From Vicinamibacteria bacterium (lineage in GTDB: Bacteria; Acidobacteriota; Vicinamibacteria; Vicinamibacterales; UBA2999), in the NCBI GenBank assembly GCA_025924295.1, contig JAICEG010000015.1, positions 1 through 24,344 on the forward strand: DNA of 24,344 bases, read 5' to 3'. Both the position numbers and the translations under genes were made by a program. The notes beneath the pieces were generated by a model, which was given only the letters and a program-made list of their open reading frames with translations, had not been told where the DNA came from and did no database searches. Positions 1-7,897 of this stretch are shown here, piece after piece (positions within the stretch are counted from its first letter, which is position 1; every line of letters begins with the position of its first letter).

Positions 1-801
1 CGCCCCGAGGTTGAGCGTGAGGTAGGGGCGCTCGCGCCGGCGGCTCGCGCGGTGGAGCGCGCCGGCCACCAGCTCCTTGCCGGTCCCGGACTCGCCGCGC
101 AGCAGAACGGTGGTGTTCGTCTTCGCCACCTGCGCGATCTGCGCGTAGACGTCGTGCATCTGCCGGCTGGCGCCGATGATGTTCGAGAACCCGTAGCGCT
201 CGTTGAGCTCCAGCCGGAGATGGGCGTTCTCTTCAACCAGCCGCTGGCGATCGGCTTCAATCAGCCGATGCACCTTCATCGCCTGCGCGATCATGGCGCC
301 GACGACAGCGAGGAAAGTGACCGTGCGCTCGTAGTCCCGGTTCGGCGTGTACTCGAGGTCGATTTCGAGCTGCCCGATGGTGCGCCCCTCGTAACCGATC
401 GGCACCGCGATGTACGTGACTTTGTCGCGCTCGGGCGGGCGGGCTCCCAGCCGCGCCGGGAATCGCGGCTCCCGGCGCACGAGTGGCATGACGATCGGCT
501 TCCCGTTGCGCACGTCCACGGGCAGCACGCGTTCGAGCCCGTTGCCGAGCGCCTTGCCGCGGTCGATCCGCCCCGAGGACGTGTCGACCTCGATCTCACC
601 GGTCTGCTGATTCAGCAGGACGATCCGGCTCGCAAGCGCGCCCTGCGACACACTCAGTGTCTCGAGGACGCTTTGTAGTCCGCTCTTGAAGTCAGCAGCA
701 GCCAGCAGCGCCTGGCTGGCGCTGAGAAGCGTCGACAGCTTCTGGATCTCCTCGTGGGAGTGCGTCCAATCCAGGACTTGTGCCGACCCACCAAGTGACA
801 T
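1..801 (-). CDS. Sigma-54-dependent transcriptional activator with N-terminal GAF domain (partial, C-terminus off window)
   Basis: This is the 5' part of an enhancer-binding regulator of the NtrC/NifA class, which uses ATP hydrolysis to open sigma-54 promoters. The frame stays open from an ATG at 801 to the window edge (267 residues visible). Residues about 25-180 fit a GAF sensor domain. A short helical linker follows (about 180-205), then the start of the AAA+ domain (ERYGFSNIIGAS), with Walker A GESGTGKE at 236-243. The GAFTGA loop, Walker B and the helix-turn-helix lie outside the window. The start is supported by GGGAAGG a few bases upstream. The usual Cys in the motif after Walker A (VNCAA in relatives) reads NLGA here. 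No sigma-54 promoter was found in the window, so the target is unknown. Family assignment is secure; the signal sensed is not. Confidence 0.9.
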   Translation of the reverse strand, partial: MSLGGSAQVLDWTHSHEEIQKLSTLLSASQALLAAADFKSGLQSVLETLSVSQGALASRIVLLNQQTGEIEVDTSSGRIDRGKALGNGLERVLPVDVRNGKPIVMPLVRREPRFPARLGARPPERDKVTYIAVPIGYEGRTIGQLEIDLEYTPNRDYERTVTFLAVVGAMIAQAMKVHRLIEADRQRLVEENAHLRLELNERYGFSNIIGASRQMHDVYAQIAQVAKTNTTVLLRGESGTGKELVAGALHRASRRRERPYLTLNLGA

Positions 802-938
802 GGAACCTTCCCGCCTCCGCCGAAGGCTTTGGCGAAGCCTGCTCGAACTTGCAGCAAACGAGAGTCCACTTGGATCGCGCCGTGCCCACTCGAAAACGTT
901 GGCGTTTGCACCGGTGTTGCGAGGTGCGTCGGCATCGT

Positions 939-956
939 CGCTACATGGATGTCGCG
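939..956. promoter_or_regulatory. Operator-like inverted repeat upstream of the sigma-54 activator
   Basis: CGCTACATGGATGTCGCG is an inverted repeat with one mismatch between its arms. It lies in the 195-bp gap between the M20 peptidase stop and the activator start, about 140 bp upstream of that start. Its core (ACAT-N2-ATGTCG) resembles the palindrome at 19375-19390. No protein is known to bind it; operator function is inferred only from symmetry, intergenic position and recurrence. Confidence 0.3.
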
Positions 957-996
957 AAACAAACGCGTGTCGACAATGATGTACGGACACCTCTTC

Positions 997-2274
997 TCAC
1001 TCGCACCAGTCGTGGATGGCGAGCGCAAGCGTCTTTGTCGCGATGACGAGGTTCTCGAGCGGCAGCCATTCGTTGGTCGCGTGCATCTGAGCCGTGACGC
1101 CGGGCCCAAAGATGACGGTCGGCGTGTCTCCGTGACGGATGAGAAACCTGGTGTCGGCTGCTCCCATGCGTCCGCTGTAGATCGGCTCCGTGCCGGTGAC
1201 TTCCTTGAAACCGCTGGCGACAGTCGTGACGATCGGATGATCGACGGGAATCTCCGCGCCTTCGGCGATGAGCCCCTCGAACCACACCTCTGGCTGGTGG
1301 TTGTTGAGCCAGGGGTCCTGATCGCAGACGTTGCGAATGAAGGCCTGAAAGTCGCGTTTGACCTGCTCGATGTCTTCCTGGGGCATCAACCCGATGCTGC
1401 CGCGCAGGATGGCCCGGTCGGGCGTGGCGCTGGCGTAGTGCCCAGCTTCAAATTTGCCGACCGCGCACGGTAAAGCGCCACGATTGTCGGGAAACAGCGG
1501 ATGCGTCAGCCTGTTGATCCGCAGCCCCTCGAAATCCTCGATCGCCTTGGCAACCTTGTAGCCCTTGTCGAGCGCGTTGATCGCTTCCCATCGGCGCGAG
1601 ATGCCGGCCGGTTTGCCGCGAACGTCGACGACGAACCACAGCCGTCCGATACAGGCCGGCTGCACGTGCAGGTCGCTGGTCTCGAGCGAGATGCCGGCGT
1701 CCGCCTTGTATCCGCGGGTCACGCACGCCAGCGTCCCAAGCCCGCTGACCTCCTCGTCCATCACGTACTCGAGAATCACCGACCCGCGCGGCGCCATTCC
1801 CATGTCCAGCAGCGTCTTCAGCGCCATGGTCATCGCCGCGAGACCGCCCTTCATGTCCGACGATCCACGGCCGAGGATCCTACCGTCCTTCAACTCGCCA
1901 CAGAGCGGATCGAATTGCCAGTCGCTGACGGGCGTCCAGGGAATGGTGTCGACATGGCCGTTGAAGAGCAGCGATCGCGCCGCCGGATCGCCGCGGTGAA
2001 TGCCGACGACATTGGGGCGGCCCGAGAAGTCGCGCCCCTTCGCCGGGATGTACGCCGGGTGTTTCGCGAGTTCCTCGAGGTCGGGCACCCACTTGTCGAC
2101 CGCGAGGCCCATCCTCTGGAGGTACGCGGCCAGGAACTCCTGGATCGGACCTTCCTTACCGGTCTCGCTGTCGAACTGAATGAGCTTCTGCAGGAACGCG
2201 GCGATCTCGGTTGTCTTGGCGTCCACCGCCTCCATGATCTCCGTCCGCCTGCTAGTCGCCGTCGTCGTCAACAT
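997..2274 (-). CDS. M20 family zinc metallopeptidase (ArgE/DapE/carboxypeptidase-like)
   Basis: This is a cytoplasmic di-zinc amidohydrolase of the ArgE/DapE/CPG2 superfamily, 425 residues, near the usual family length. Expected metal and catalytic residues are visible: H107 and D109 in GHVDT, D140 in GSSDMKGG, E174-E175 in VMDEEVSG, E198 in LETSD, and H398 near the C-terminus in QMHATNEW. The central part (about 205-320) fits the dimerisation domain. The ATG at 2274 is chosen because AGGAGAG lies 6 bases upstream. A further upstream in-frame start at 2343 would read through a non-coding palindromic repeat and is unlikely. It is the last gene of a co-directional series, separated from the DUF5916 gene by that repeat. 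The substrate (acetylornithine, succinyl-diaminopimelate, a dipeptide or another amide) cannot be decided from sequence. Confidence 0.93.
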   Translation of the reverse strand: MLTTTATSRRTEIMEAVDAKTTEIAAFLQKLIQFDSETGKEGPIQEFLAAYLQRMGLAVDKWVPDLEELAKHPAYIPAKGRDFSGRPNVVGIHRGDPAARSLLFNGHVDTIPWTPVSDWQFDPLCGELKDGRILGRGSSDMKGGLAAMTMALKTLLDMGMAPRGSVILEYVMDEEVSGLGTLACVTRGYKADAGISLETSDLHVQPACIGRLWFVVDVRGKPAGISRRWEAINALDKGYKVAKAIEDFEGLRINRLTHPLFPDNRGALPCAVGKFEAGHYASATPDRAILRGSIGLMPQEDIEQVKRDFQAFIRNVCDQDPWLNNHQPEVWFEGLIAEGAEIPVDHPIVTTVASGFKEVTGTEPIYSGRMGAADTRFLIRHGDTPTVIFGPGVTAQMHATNEWLPLENLVIATKTLALAIHDWCE

Positions 2275-2298
2275 CGGTTTCTCTCCTGTGCTTGCCGA

Positions 2299-2410
2299 GG
2301 AACGGAGAAACGGAGGGGGTGGGGCGCAGCGGACCCACCCCACCCTGCCTCCCCGTTCGTTCTCCGTTCCTCCGTGTCTCCGTGGCGATCCGTTGCCTCC
2401 GATACCCTCC
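2299..2410. repeat. Dispersed palindromic intergenic element, copy A
   Basis: A long imperfect inverted repeat lies between the DUF5916 gene and the M20 peptidase gene. The outer arms GGAACGGAGAA (2299-2309) and TTCTCCGTTCC (2360-2370) pair perfectly, as do inner arms GGGGTGGG (2316-2323) and CCCACCCC (2334-2341). A tail rich in TCCGTG/TCCGTT words runs to about 2410. The inner arms and the TCCGTTTCTCCGT word recur in the copy at 19436-19600. As RNA it would form a large hairpin that might act as a terminator or processing site for the upstream genes; this is inference. Confidence 0.65.
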
Positions 2411-2416
2411 GCTACC

Positions 2417-4678
2417 TCAAAACCTGAAGAGGCGATTGATCTTCACCACGAGCCCGCGCGTCTCGAGATCGACGCCACGCGGCGGGAACGTGTCACGCCC
2501 CTCGCTGTACACCACGAACAACTCGCTCCCTGGCTGGTACTCCCATCGAAAGCGGATGTTGGTCGCCAGCGTCGTCGTGCTGGAGCTGTACTGCACGAGC
2601 GCCGCCGCATACATCCGCGGCGTCACCGTGAAGGTGGTGCGGCCGCCGACGATGGTGTTGGTGAAGCTTCCCTGCGGGATATCGATCCAGTTCAGTGAGA
2701 TGCTTGGTTCCACGGCGAGCCTGCCGACGATCTGCACCCGGCCTTTGTAGGAAGCCGTCGTCTTGTCGCCGTCGTAGAAACTGCCGACCTCGAACGTGGC
2801 GGTGCCGCTGACGCGGTGCTGTTGTCCAAGTGTGTAGCTGCCCACCAGCGTGCCGAAGTTGTAGCCACCTATCGGGATCCGCACGCCCTCGGAGATCGTG
2901 AACGGCTCCGCGATGAACTCGTAGCTGTCGATGTAGGTGAGCGCCCACAGGTCGCTGTTCTGCTGCTCGATGCGAAACGTGCCCTGCAGTTCGCGCGTCT
3001 CGAGGCGATCCTGGTTGTCGGTGGTGTATTCGAGGCTCGATTCGTAGCTGTACTTCCGGATGACACGGCTGTTGGCCGGCCGCGGGCTGAATCGAGCGGC
3101 CGCGAAGTTTCGGCGGAAGTCGTCGCGACGCAGGAAGCCGACCTCCGGGTTGAAGTTGTCCTCGACGACCAGCCGATCGAGCTGCAGTCCGTAGCGGTCG
3201 GCGTTGTAGTTGACCTGCCCGCGATAACTCAGGTCGTTGCCATCGAGGCCGGGGGTCCACGACTTCGCCAGGTAGGTGTTGATCGCGAGGTTCTGATAGA
3301 ACTGGAACTGTCCCTCGACTCCAGCAACCTCGTTCGATCCCAAACCGACGGTCGAAACCGATCGGCGCGTCATCATCATCCCGACCACGCTGCGGCGGAG
3401 GACATCGCGCCTCAGGCTCATGACCGTGAAGTTCGTCTGCGGCGCCTGTGCGGCCAGGTCGTCGTCGCTCGTGATGCTGAGCGCGCCGATGTTCCACTTG
3501 CCGGCCTTTCCCGTTACGCGGCCGCCTGCAACGATCGGAATGGGCCGGCCCGCGCTCAACCCGATGCGACGGCTGTAGAAGATCGCTGGATCGTCGGCGC
3601 CTCCCGTGCCCCCGAAGCTGAACGTCCCACGCCCTTCGAGAAAGAACTCACGTTTCTCCGGATACGACAGGTTGAAGCGGGTCAGGTTGACCTGCGCCTC
3701 GTCATCCTCGACCTGCGCGAAATCGGTGTTGTAGGTGAAGTCGGCGGTGATGCTCTTCGTCACGCCGTACTTGACGTCGAAGCCGGCATCGGGATCGATG
3801 TCGTTCACCCGCACCGGGCTCGCCAGGTAGTCGGTCGCCATCTCCGCGATTGCGTACGGCTTGACCTCGAGATTCATCGCCGCGGGCGGGGCTTCGAGCC
3901 CCACCAGCGTTGCCGCCGCGGAGAAACGCGCGATCGCCGTCCCGCCCCAGGCCGCCTCGACCGGCGCCAGATAGGAGTGCTCGTTCTTCGAGCGCACGGT
4001 TCTTCGAAAGTTGATGCCCCACACCTGTTCGCGCCCGGGACCATACCGGAGCGACTTGAATGGGATCGCAAACTCCGCGATCCAGCCGCCCTCGAATCGT
4101 CCGACCTTCGCATCGACGACCGTGTTCCAATCCATGTTGAGCGTGCGCTCATCGCTGATGGCGATGTCGTTGAAACCGCCGACCGGCGAGACTGAAAACA
4201 GGTATCCGTTCCGCTTGTCGTGGAAGGTATCGAGCCCGACGCCGAAGTTGTCCTGCTGGCGCAGGTTGGAACTATCGCGACGCATGTCGTTCGCGACAAT
4301 GCGCTCGGGATGGGTATCCCAGCACCGGCACGCGACGTAGAGATTCTCGTCGTCGAAGAACACCCAGGCCTCGGTCTTCTCCGTCGCGGGCGCGCCTTCG
4401 ACGGGTTCCTGCTGAATGAAACCACTGACCGGCTGGACCTCGGCATACACCGAGTCGTCCAGCCGGCCGTCCATGGCGATCGGCTCCCTGATGCGAGTGG
4501 CACGCACCGTGAGAGTGCCGCTCGTCCGCTGGACTACCTCCGGCGAGAGCGATGACGCAACAGTACTCGCGCGCCCCTCTTCCGGCGCCGACGTCGACTG
4601 GGAGAACGCAGGTCCGCTGGCCAACAGCATCCCGATGCCGCAGACGACGCATCCACGTACGGCGAGCGTCAACGTCAC
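2417..4678 (-). CDS. DUF5916 protein: CBM9-like domain fused to an outer-membrane beta-barrel
   Basis: This 753-residue exported protein has a signal peptide ending near residue 26 (AFSQ). A carbohydrate-binding family 9-like beta-sandwich follows at about 55-240 (GRLDD, AWVFFDDENLYVA, DNFGVGLDTFHDKRNGYLF). The remainder is a DUF5916 barrel region with the family hallmarks PEKREFFLEG and FYSRRIG, and many alternating beta strands. It ends in RLFRF, and a terminal Phe is the usual signal for BAM-assisted insertion. The start is a GTG whose last two bases overlap the RND gene's TGA stop (GTGA), implying translational coupling. No ligand is known; members are common in Acidobacteriota, Bacteroidota and Gemmatimonadota. 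Whether it serves the neighbouring pump as an outer-membrane partner is speculation. Confidence 0.88.
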   Translation of the reverse strand: MTLTLAVRGCVVCGIGMLLASGPAFSQSTSAPEEGRASTVASSLSPEVVQRTSGTLTVRATRIREPIAMDGRLDDSVYAEVQPVSGFIQQEPVEGAPATEKTEAWVFFDDENLYVACRCWDTHPERIVANDMRRDSSNLRQQDNFGVGLDTFHDKRNGYLFSVSPVGGFNDIAISDERTLNMDWNTVVDAKVGRFEGGWIAEFAIPFKSLRYGPGREQVWGINFRRTVRSKNEHSYLAPVEAAWGGTAIARFSAAATLVGLEAPPAAMNLEVKPYAIAEMATDYLASPVRVNDIDPDAGFDVKYGVTKSITADFTYNTDFAQVEDDEAQVNLTRFNLSYPEKREFFLEGRGTFSFGGTGGADDPAIFYSRRIGLSAGRPIPIVAGGRVTGKAGKWNIGALSITSDDDLAAQAPQTNFTVMSLRRDVLRRSVVGMMMTRRSVSTVGLGSNEVAGVEGQFQFYQNLAINTYLAKSWTPGLDGNDLSYRGQVNYNADRYGLQLDRLVVEDNFNPEVGFLRRDDFRRNFAAARFSPRPANSRVIRKYSYESSLEYTTDNQDRLETRELQGTFRIEQQNSDLWALTYIDSYEFIAEPFTISEGVRIPIGGYNFGTLVGSYTLGQQHRVSGTATFEVGSFYDGDKTTASYKGRVQIVGRLAVEPSISLNWIDIPQGSFTNTIVGGRTTFTVTPRMYAAALVQYSSSTTTLATNIRFRWEYQPGSELFVVYSEGRDTFPPRGVDLETRGLVVKINRLFRF

Positions 4679-7600
4679 AGCGCTTCAGGCACCGTGGTCG
4701 TGCGCGCCCTCCCCTCAATCGATCCGTGCGGCGCCGCGGTAACGTCGAAATCGGCCCTGCGCGTGGCGAGCCACCGGCGGGCACGCTCGATATACACGTA
4801 GTACACGGGCGTGATGTAGAGCGTGAGCAACTGCGAGACCAGGAGGCCGCCAACGACAGCGAGGCCGAGCGGCCGTCGCGATTCCGCTCCGGCCCCGAGG
4901 CCGAGCGCGATCGGGAGCGTGCCGACGAGAGCGGCGGCCGTGGTCATCATGATTGGCCGGAATCGCGCGAGGCAGGCTTCGTGAATCGCCTCGAGCGGCG
5001 ACCGGCCGTTGGCGCGCTGTGTCTCGAGCGCGAAGTCAACCATCATGATCCCGTTCTTCTTCACGAGACCAACGAGCATGATGACGCCGACGAATGCATA
5101 CAGGCTCAACTCGGTCTTGAACAGCAGCAGCGTCAGCAACGCACCGAAGCCGGCCGCAGGCAGGCCTGACAGGATGGTCAACGGATGCGTGAAGCTCTCG
5201 TAGAGCACACCGAGCACGATGTAGATGACGACGACCGCCATGAGGAGGATGAGACCAAGTCCCTTGAACGACTCCTGGAAGGCCTGCGCCGCACCTTGAA
5301 AGCTCGTGGTCACGCTCGCCGGAAGCGTCGCGTCTGCCATCGCCTGGATCTGGCTGACCGCATCGCCGAGCGCGAAGCCCGGTGCGAGGTTGAAGGAGAT
5401 CGTGACCGACGGTAGTTGGCCGTAGTGGCTGACCAAGAACGGCCCAGTGCCAGTACGGATTCGCGCAACCGATTCGAGCGGGACCAGGCGCCCCTCGGCC
5501 GATCGCACGTGCAGCAGCGACATCGCGTAGGGATCGCGCTGAAACTCGGGCGCGACCTGCATGATCACCTGGTACTGATTGTTCGGTGCGTTGATCTGCG
5601 AGATCTGCCGCGTGCCGTACGCGTTGTAGAGCGCGGTCTCGACCTGGTTGACCGACAGTCCCAGGGCCGACACTCTGTCCCTGTCCATCTCCACGCTCAC
5701 CTGCGGGTTCTTGAGCAGCAGATCGCTGCTCACATCGTCGAACCCGGGCATCTGGCGAATCTTGTCTTCGGCAACCTGCGCCCAGCGATAGAGCTCGGTC
5801 GTATCGGTGTGGCGCAGTGTGAACTGATAGGTGGCGCGTCCACCGTTCTGGCCGCCGAGGTTGATCGGCGGCGGGTTCGTCATGAACACGCGAAGGCCCG
5901 GAATCTGCGACAGCTTCGGCCGGAGGCTCGCAATGACCTCGTCGACGGATTGGCTTCGCTCGGACCGCGGCTTGAGCTCGACGAACGTGCGTCCGGTGTT
6001 GGCGGCGCCCGCTCCCCCGAGGCCCACGTTCGCGCTCACGGCGGCCACGTTCGGATCCGCCAGCAGCACGTCGTTGAACGCCAGCTGATGACGGACCATC
6101 GCCTCGAAGCTGATGCCCTGCATCCCTTCGGTGTTGACGACGAAGCGTCCCTGGTCCTCGCTCGGCAGAAACCCCTTGGGAACGAGCGTGAACAGATAGG
6201 CAGTGCCCGCGATCAACGCCACCGACACCGCCATCATCACGGCGCCGTGACGCAGCGCCACGCTGAGGGTGCGATCGTAGACAGCCAGCCACGCATCGAA
6301 GACGCGCTCCGTCCACTGATAGACCACGCCGTGCCGCACCGCGTGCACGGGCCTCAGGAAGCGGCTGCACAGCATCGGCGTCAGGCTGATCGAGACCAGC
6401 CCGGACACGAGAATCGCCACACCGATCGTGATCGCGAACTCGTGCAGCAGCCGGCCGACGATCCCGCCCATGAACAGCACGGGAATGAAGACGGCAGCCA
6501 GTGACACCGTCATCGACAGGATGGTGAACGCCACTTCCTTCGAGGCATCGAACGAGGCCTGCAGCGGCGACTTCCCCATCTCCATGTGCCGGACGATGTT
6601 CTCGAGCATCACGATGGCGTCGTCGACCACGAAGCCGACCGAGAGCGTGAGCGCCATCAGCGACAGGTTGTCGAGGCTGTAGTCGAGCAGGTACATCACC
6701 GTGAAGGTGGCAACGAGCGAAGCCGGCAGCGCGAGGCTGGCAATGATGGTCGCGGAGATGCTGCGGAGAAAGAGGAAGATCACGACCACGACGAGGACGA
6801 TCGAGAGCACCAGCGTCAGCTTGACGTCGTGCACCGACTCGCGAATCGGCCCGGAGCGGTCGCTGCGGATATCGAGCGAGATGCCGGCGGGCAACTGCTC
6901 ACGAATGGATGGGAGCAACGCCCTGATCTCGTCGACGATCTGAACGACGTTACTGCCCGGCTGCTTGCGGATGGTGAGGTAGATGCAGCGCTCACTCCCC
7001 ATCCACGCCGCTGACCTCGTGTTCTCGACGCCGTCGTACACACGGGCCACTTCATGGAGCCGCACCGGGCTCCCGTTGCGATAGGCGATGATCGTGGGTT
7101 CGTAAGCGGCAGCACGGAGCAGCTGGCCGTTGGTCTGCACGACGAAGGTTCGGTCGTCGGTGTAGATGTTGCCGGTGGGAAGGTTGCCGTTGGCGTTGGC
7201 AATGGCGGTGGCGACCTCGTCGATCCCGATGGAGCGAGTCGCCAGCTGCCGCGGATCGACGTCGACCCTCACGGCGTACTTTTGTGAGCCGGGAACGTCC
7301 ACCTGCGCGACGCCCTTGACGGTGGAGATGCGCTGCGGGACGAGCTGCTGCGCGTATTCGTCGACGACCGAGAGCGGCAACGTGCTGGAACGAAGAGCCG
7401 CGAACAGCACCGGCTGATCGCCCGGGTTGACCTTCTGATACGACGGCGGCGCCGGCATCTGCGGCGGAAGGCTGCGCGAGGCGCGGCCGATCATGGCCTG
7501 CACGTCCTGCGCGGCGGCGTCGATGTCGCGGTCGAGATCGAACTGCAGCGTGATACTGGTGCTGCCCTGGTTGCTGCTGGAGTTCATGCTGCTGAGGCCA

Positions 7601-7824
7601 GGGATGCTCGCGAACTGCTTCTCGAGCGGCAGCGCCACCGACGAGGCCATCGTCTCGGGACTGGCGCCAGGGAGGGCGGCTTGCACCTGGATGGTTGGGA
7701 AGTCCACCGCCGGCAAGTCCGACACCGGCAACTGGCGATAGGCCATCAGGCCGAACACCAAGATGCCGAGCGTGAGCAGCGTTGTCGTGGCAGGACGGCG
7801 AATGAAAACAGCGGACAGGTTCAC
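4675..7824 (-). CDS. RND-family multidrug efflux permease (HAE1/AcrB-MdtC type)
   Basis: This inner-membrane proton-driven pump of the resistance-nodulation-division superfamily has 1049 residues, matching the roughly 1040 usual for the family. The N-terminus NLSAVFIRRP is typical. TM4 carries the conserved proton-relay pair in VGFVVDDAIVMLEN (Asp401-Asp402), and the second half has the conserved Lys near residue 922 (VGLVKKNGIMMVDF). Two large periplasmic loops (about 35-330 and 555-860) are present. The start is taken as GTG at 7824, which follows a GGAGGT ribosome site and aligns with family N-termini; a GTG at 7845 would add seven residues. It follows the TonB receptor by 73 bp and overlaps the DUF5916 gene. 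No HlyD-like fusion protein or TolC-like channel gene lies in the window. Substrate unknown. Confidence 0.95.
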   Translation of the reverse strand: MNLSAVFIRRPATTTLLTLGILVFGLMAYRQLPVSDLPAVDFPTIQVQAALPGASPETMASSVALPLEKQFASIPGLSSMNSSSNQGSTSITLQFDLDRDIDAAAQDVQAMIGRASRSLPPQMPAPPSYQKVNPGDQPVLFAALRSSTLPLSVVDEYAQQLVPQRISTVKGVAQVDVPGSQKYAVRVDVDPRQLATRSIGIDEVATAIANANGNLPTGNIYTDDRTFVVQTNGQLLRAAAYEPTIIAYRNGSPVRLHEVARVYDGVENTRSAAWMGSERCIYLTIRKQPGSNVVQIVDEIRALLPSIREQLPAGISLDIRSDRSGPIRESVHDVKLTLVLSIVLVVVVIFLFLRSISATIIASLALPASLVATFTVMYLLDYSLDNLSLMALTLSVGFVVDDAIVMLENIVRHMEMGKSPLQASFDASKEVAFTILSMTVSLAAVFIPVLFMGGIVGRLLHEFAITIGVAILVSGLVSISLTPMLCSRFLRPVHAVRHGVVYQWTERVFDAWLAVYDRTLSVALRHGAVMMAVSVALIAGTAYLFTLVPKGFLPSEDQGRFVVNTEGMQGISFEAMVRHQLAFNDVLLADPNVAAVSANVGLGGAGAANTGRTFVELKPRSERSQSVDEVIASLRPKLSQIPGLRVFMTNPPPINLGGQNGGRATYQFTLRHTDTTELYRWAQVAEDKIRQMPGFDDVSSDLLLKNPQVSVEMDRDRVSALGLSVNQVETALYNAYGTRQISQINAPNNQYQVIMQVAPEFQRDPYAMSLLHVRSAEGRLVPLESVARIRTGTGPFLVSHYGQLPSVTISFNLAPGFALGDAVSQIQAMADATLPASVTTSFQGAAQAFQESFKGLGLILLMAVVVIYIVLGVLYESFTHPLTILSGLPAAGFGALLTLLLFKTELSLYAFVGVIMLVGLVKKNGIMMVDFALETQRANGRSPLEAIHEACLARFRPIMMTTAAALVGTLPIALGLGAGAESRRPLGLAVVGGLLVSQLLTLYITPVYYVYIERARRWLATRRADFDVTAAPHGSIEGRARTTTVPEAL

Positions 7825-7850
7825 GACACCTCCACCGGGGCTCACGAGTC

Positions 7851-7883
7851 GGCGCCCGCCGGACGGTCAGCCCGGCGTGCGCC
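7851..7883 (-). other. Intercistronic stem-loop between TonB receptor and RND permease genes
   Basis: GGCGC-CC-GCCGG pairs with CCGGC-GT-GCGCC across a 9-base loop, giving two 5-bp GC stems split by a 2x2 internal loop. There is no following U tract, so it is not a standard intrinsic terminator. It could stabilise the upstream receptor message or weaken read-through into the pump gene; neither is shown by sequence. Confidence 0.4.
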
Positions 7884-7897
7884 TCGGTGAAGGGTGA

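Noticed and set aside
802..996. Possible sigma-54 promoter (GGGCAC-like word near 885) upstream of the activator
   Set aside because: The matching TTGC element at the required spacing is missing, so the -24/-12 pattern is not met.
2816..4195. Long plus-strand open frame (459 codons) opposite the DUF5916 gene
   Set aside because: It mirrors the real gene's codon pattern in GC-rich DNA. The product is Arg/Asp/Val-rich with no domain, and there is no ribosome site. The minus-strand protein has clear family motifs over the whole stretch.
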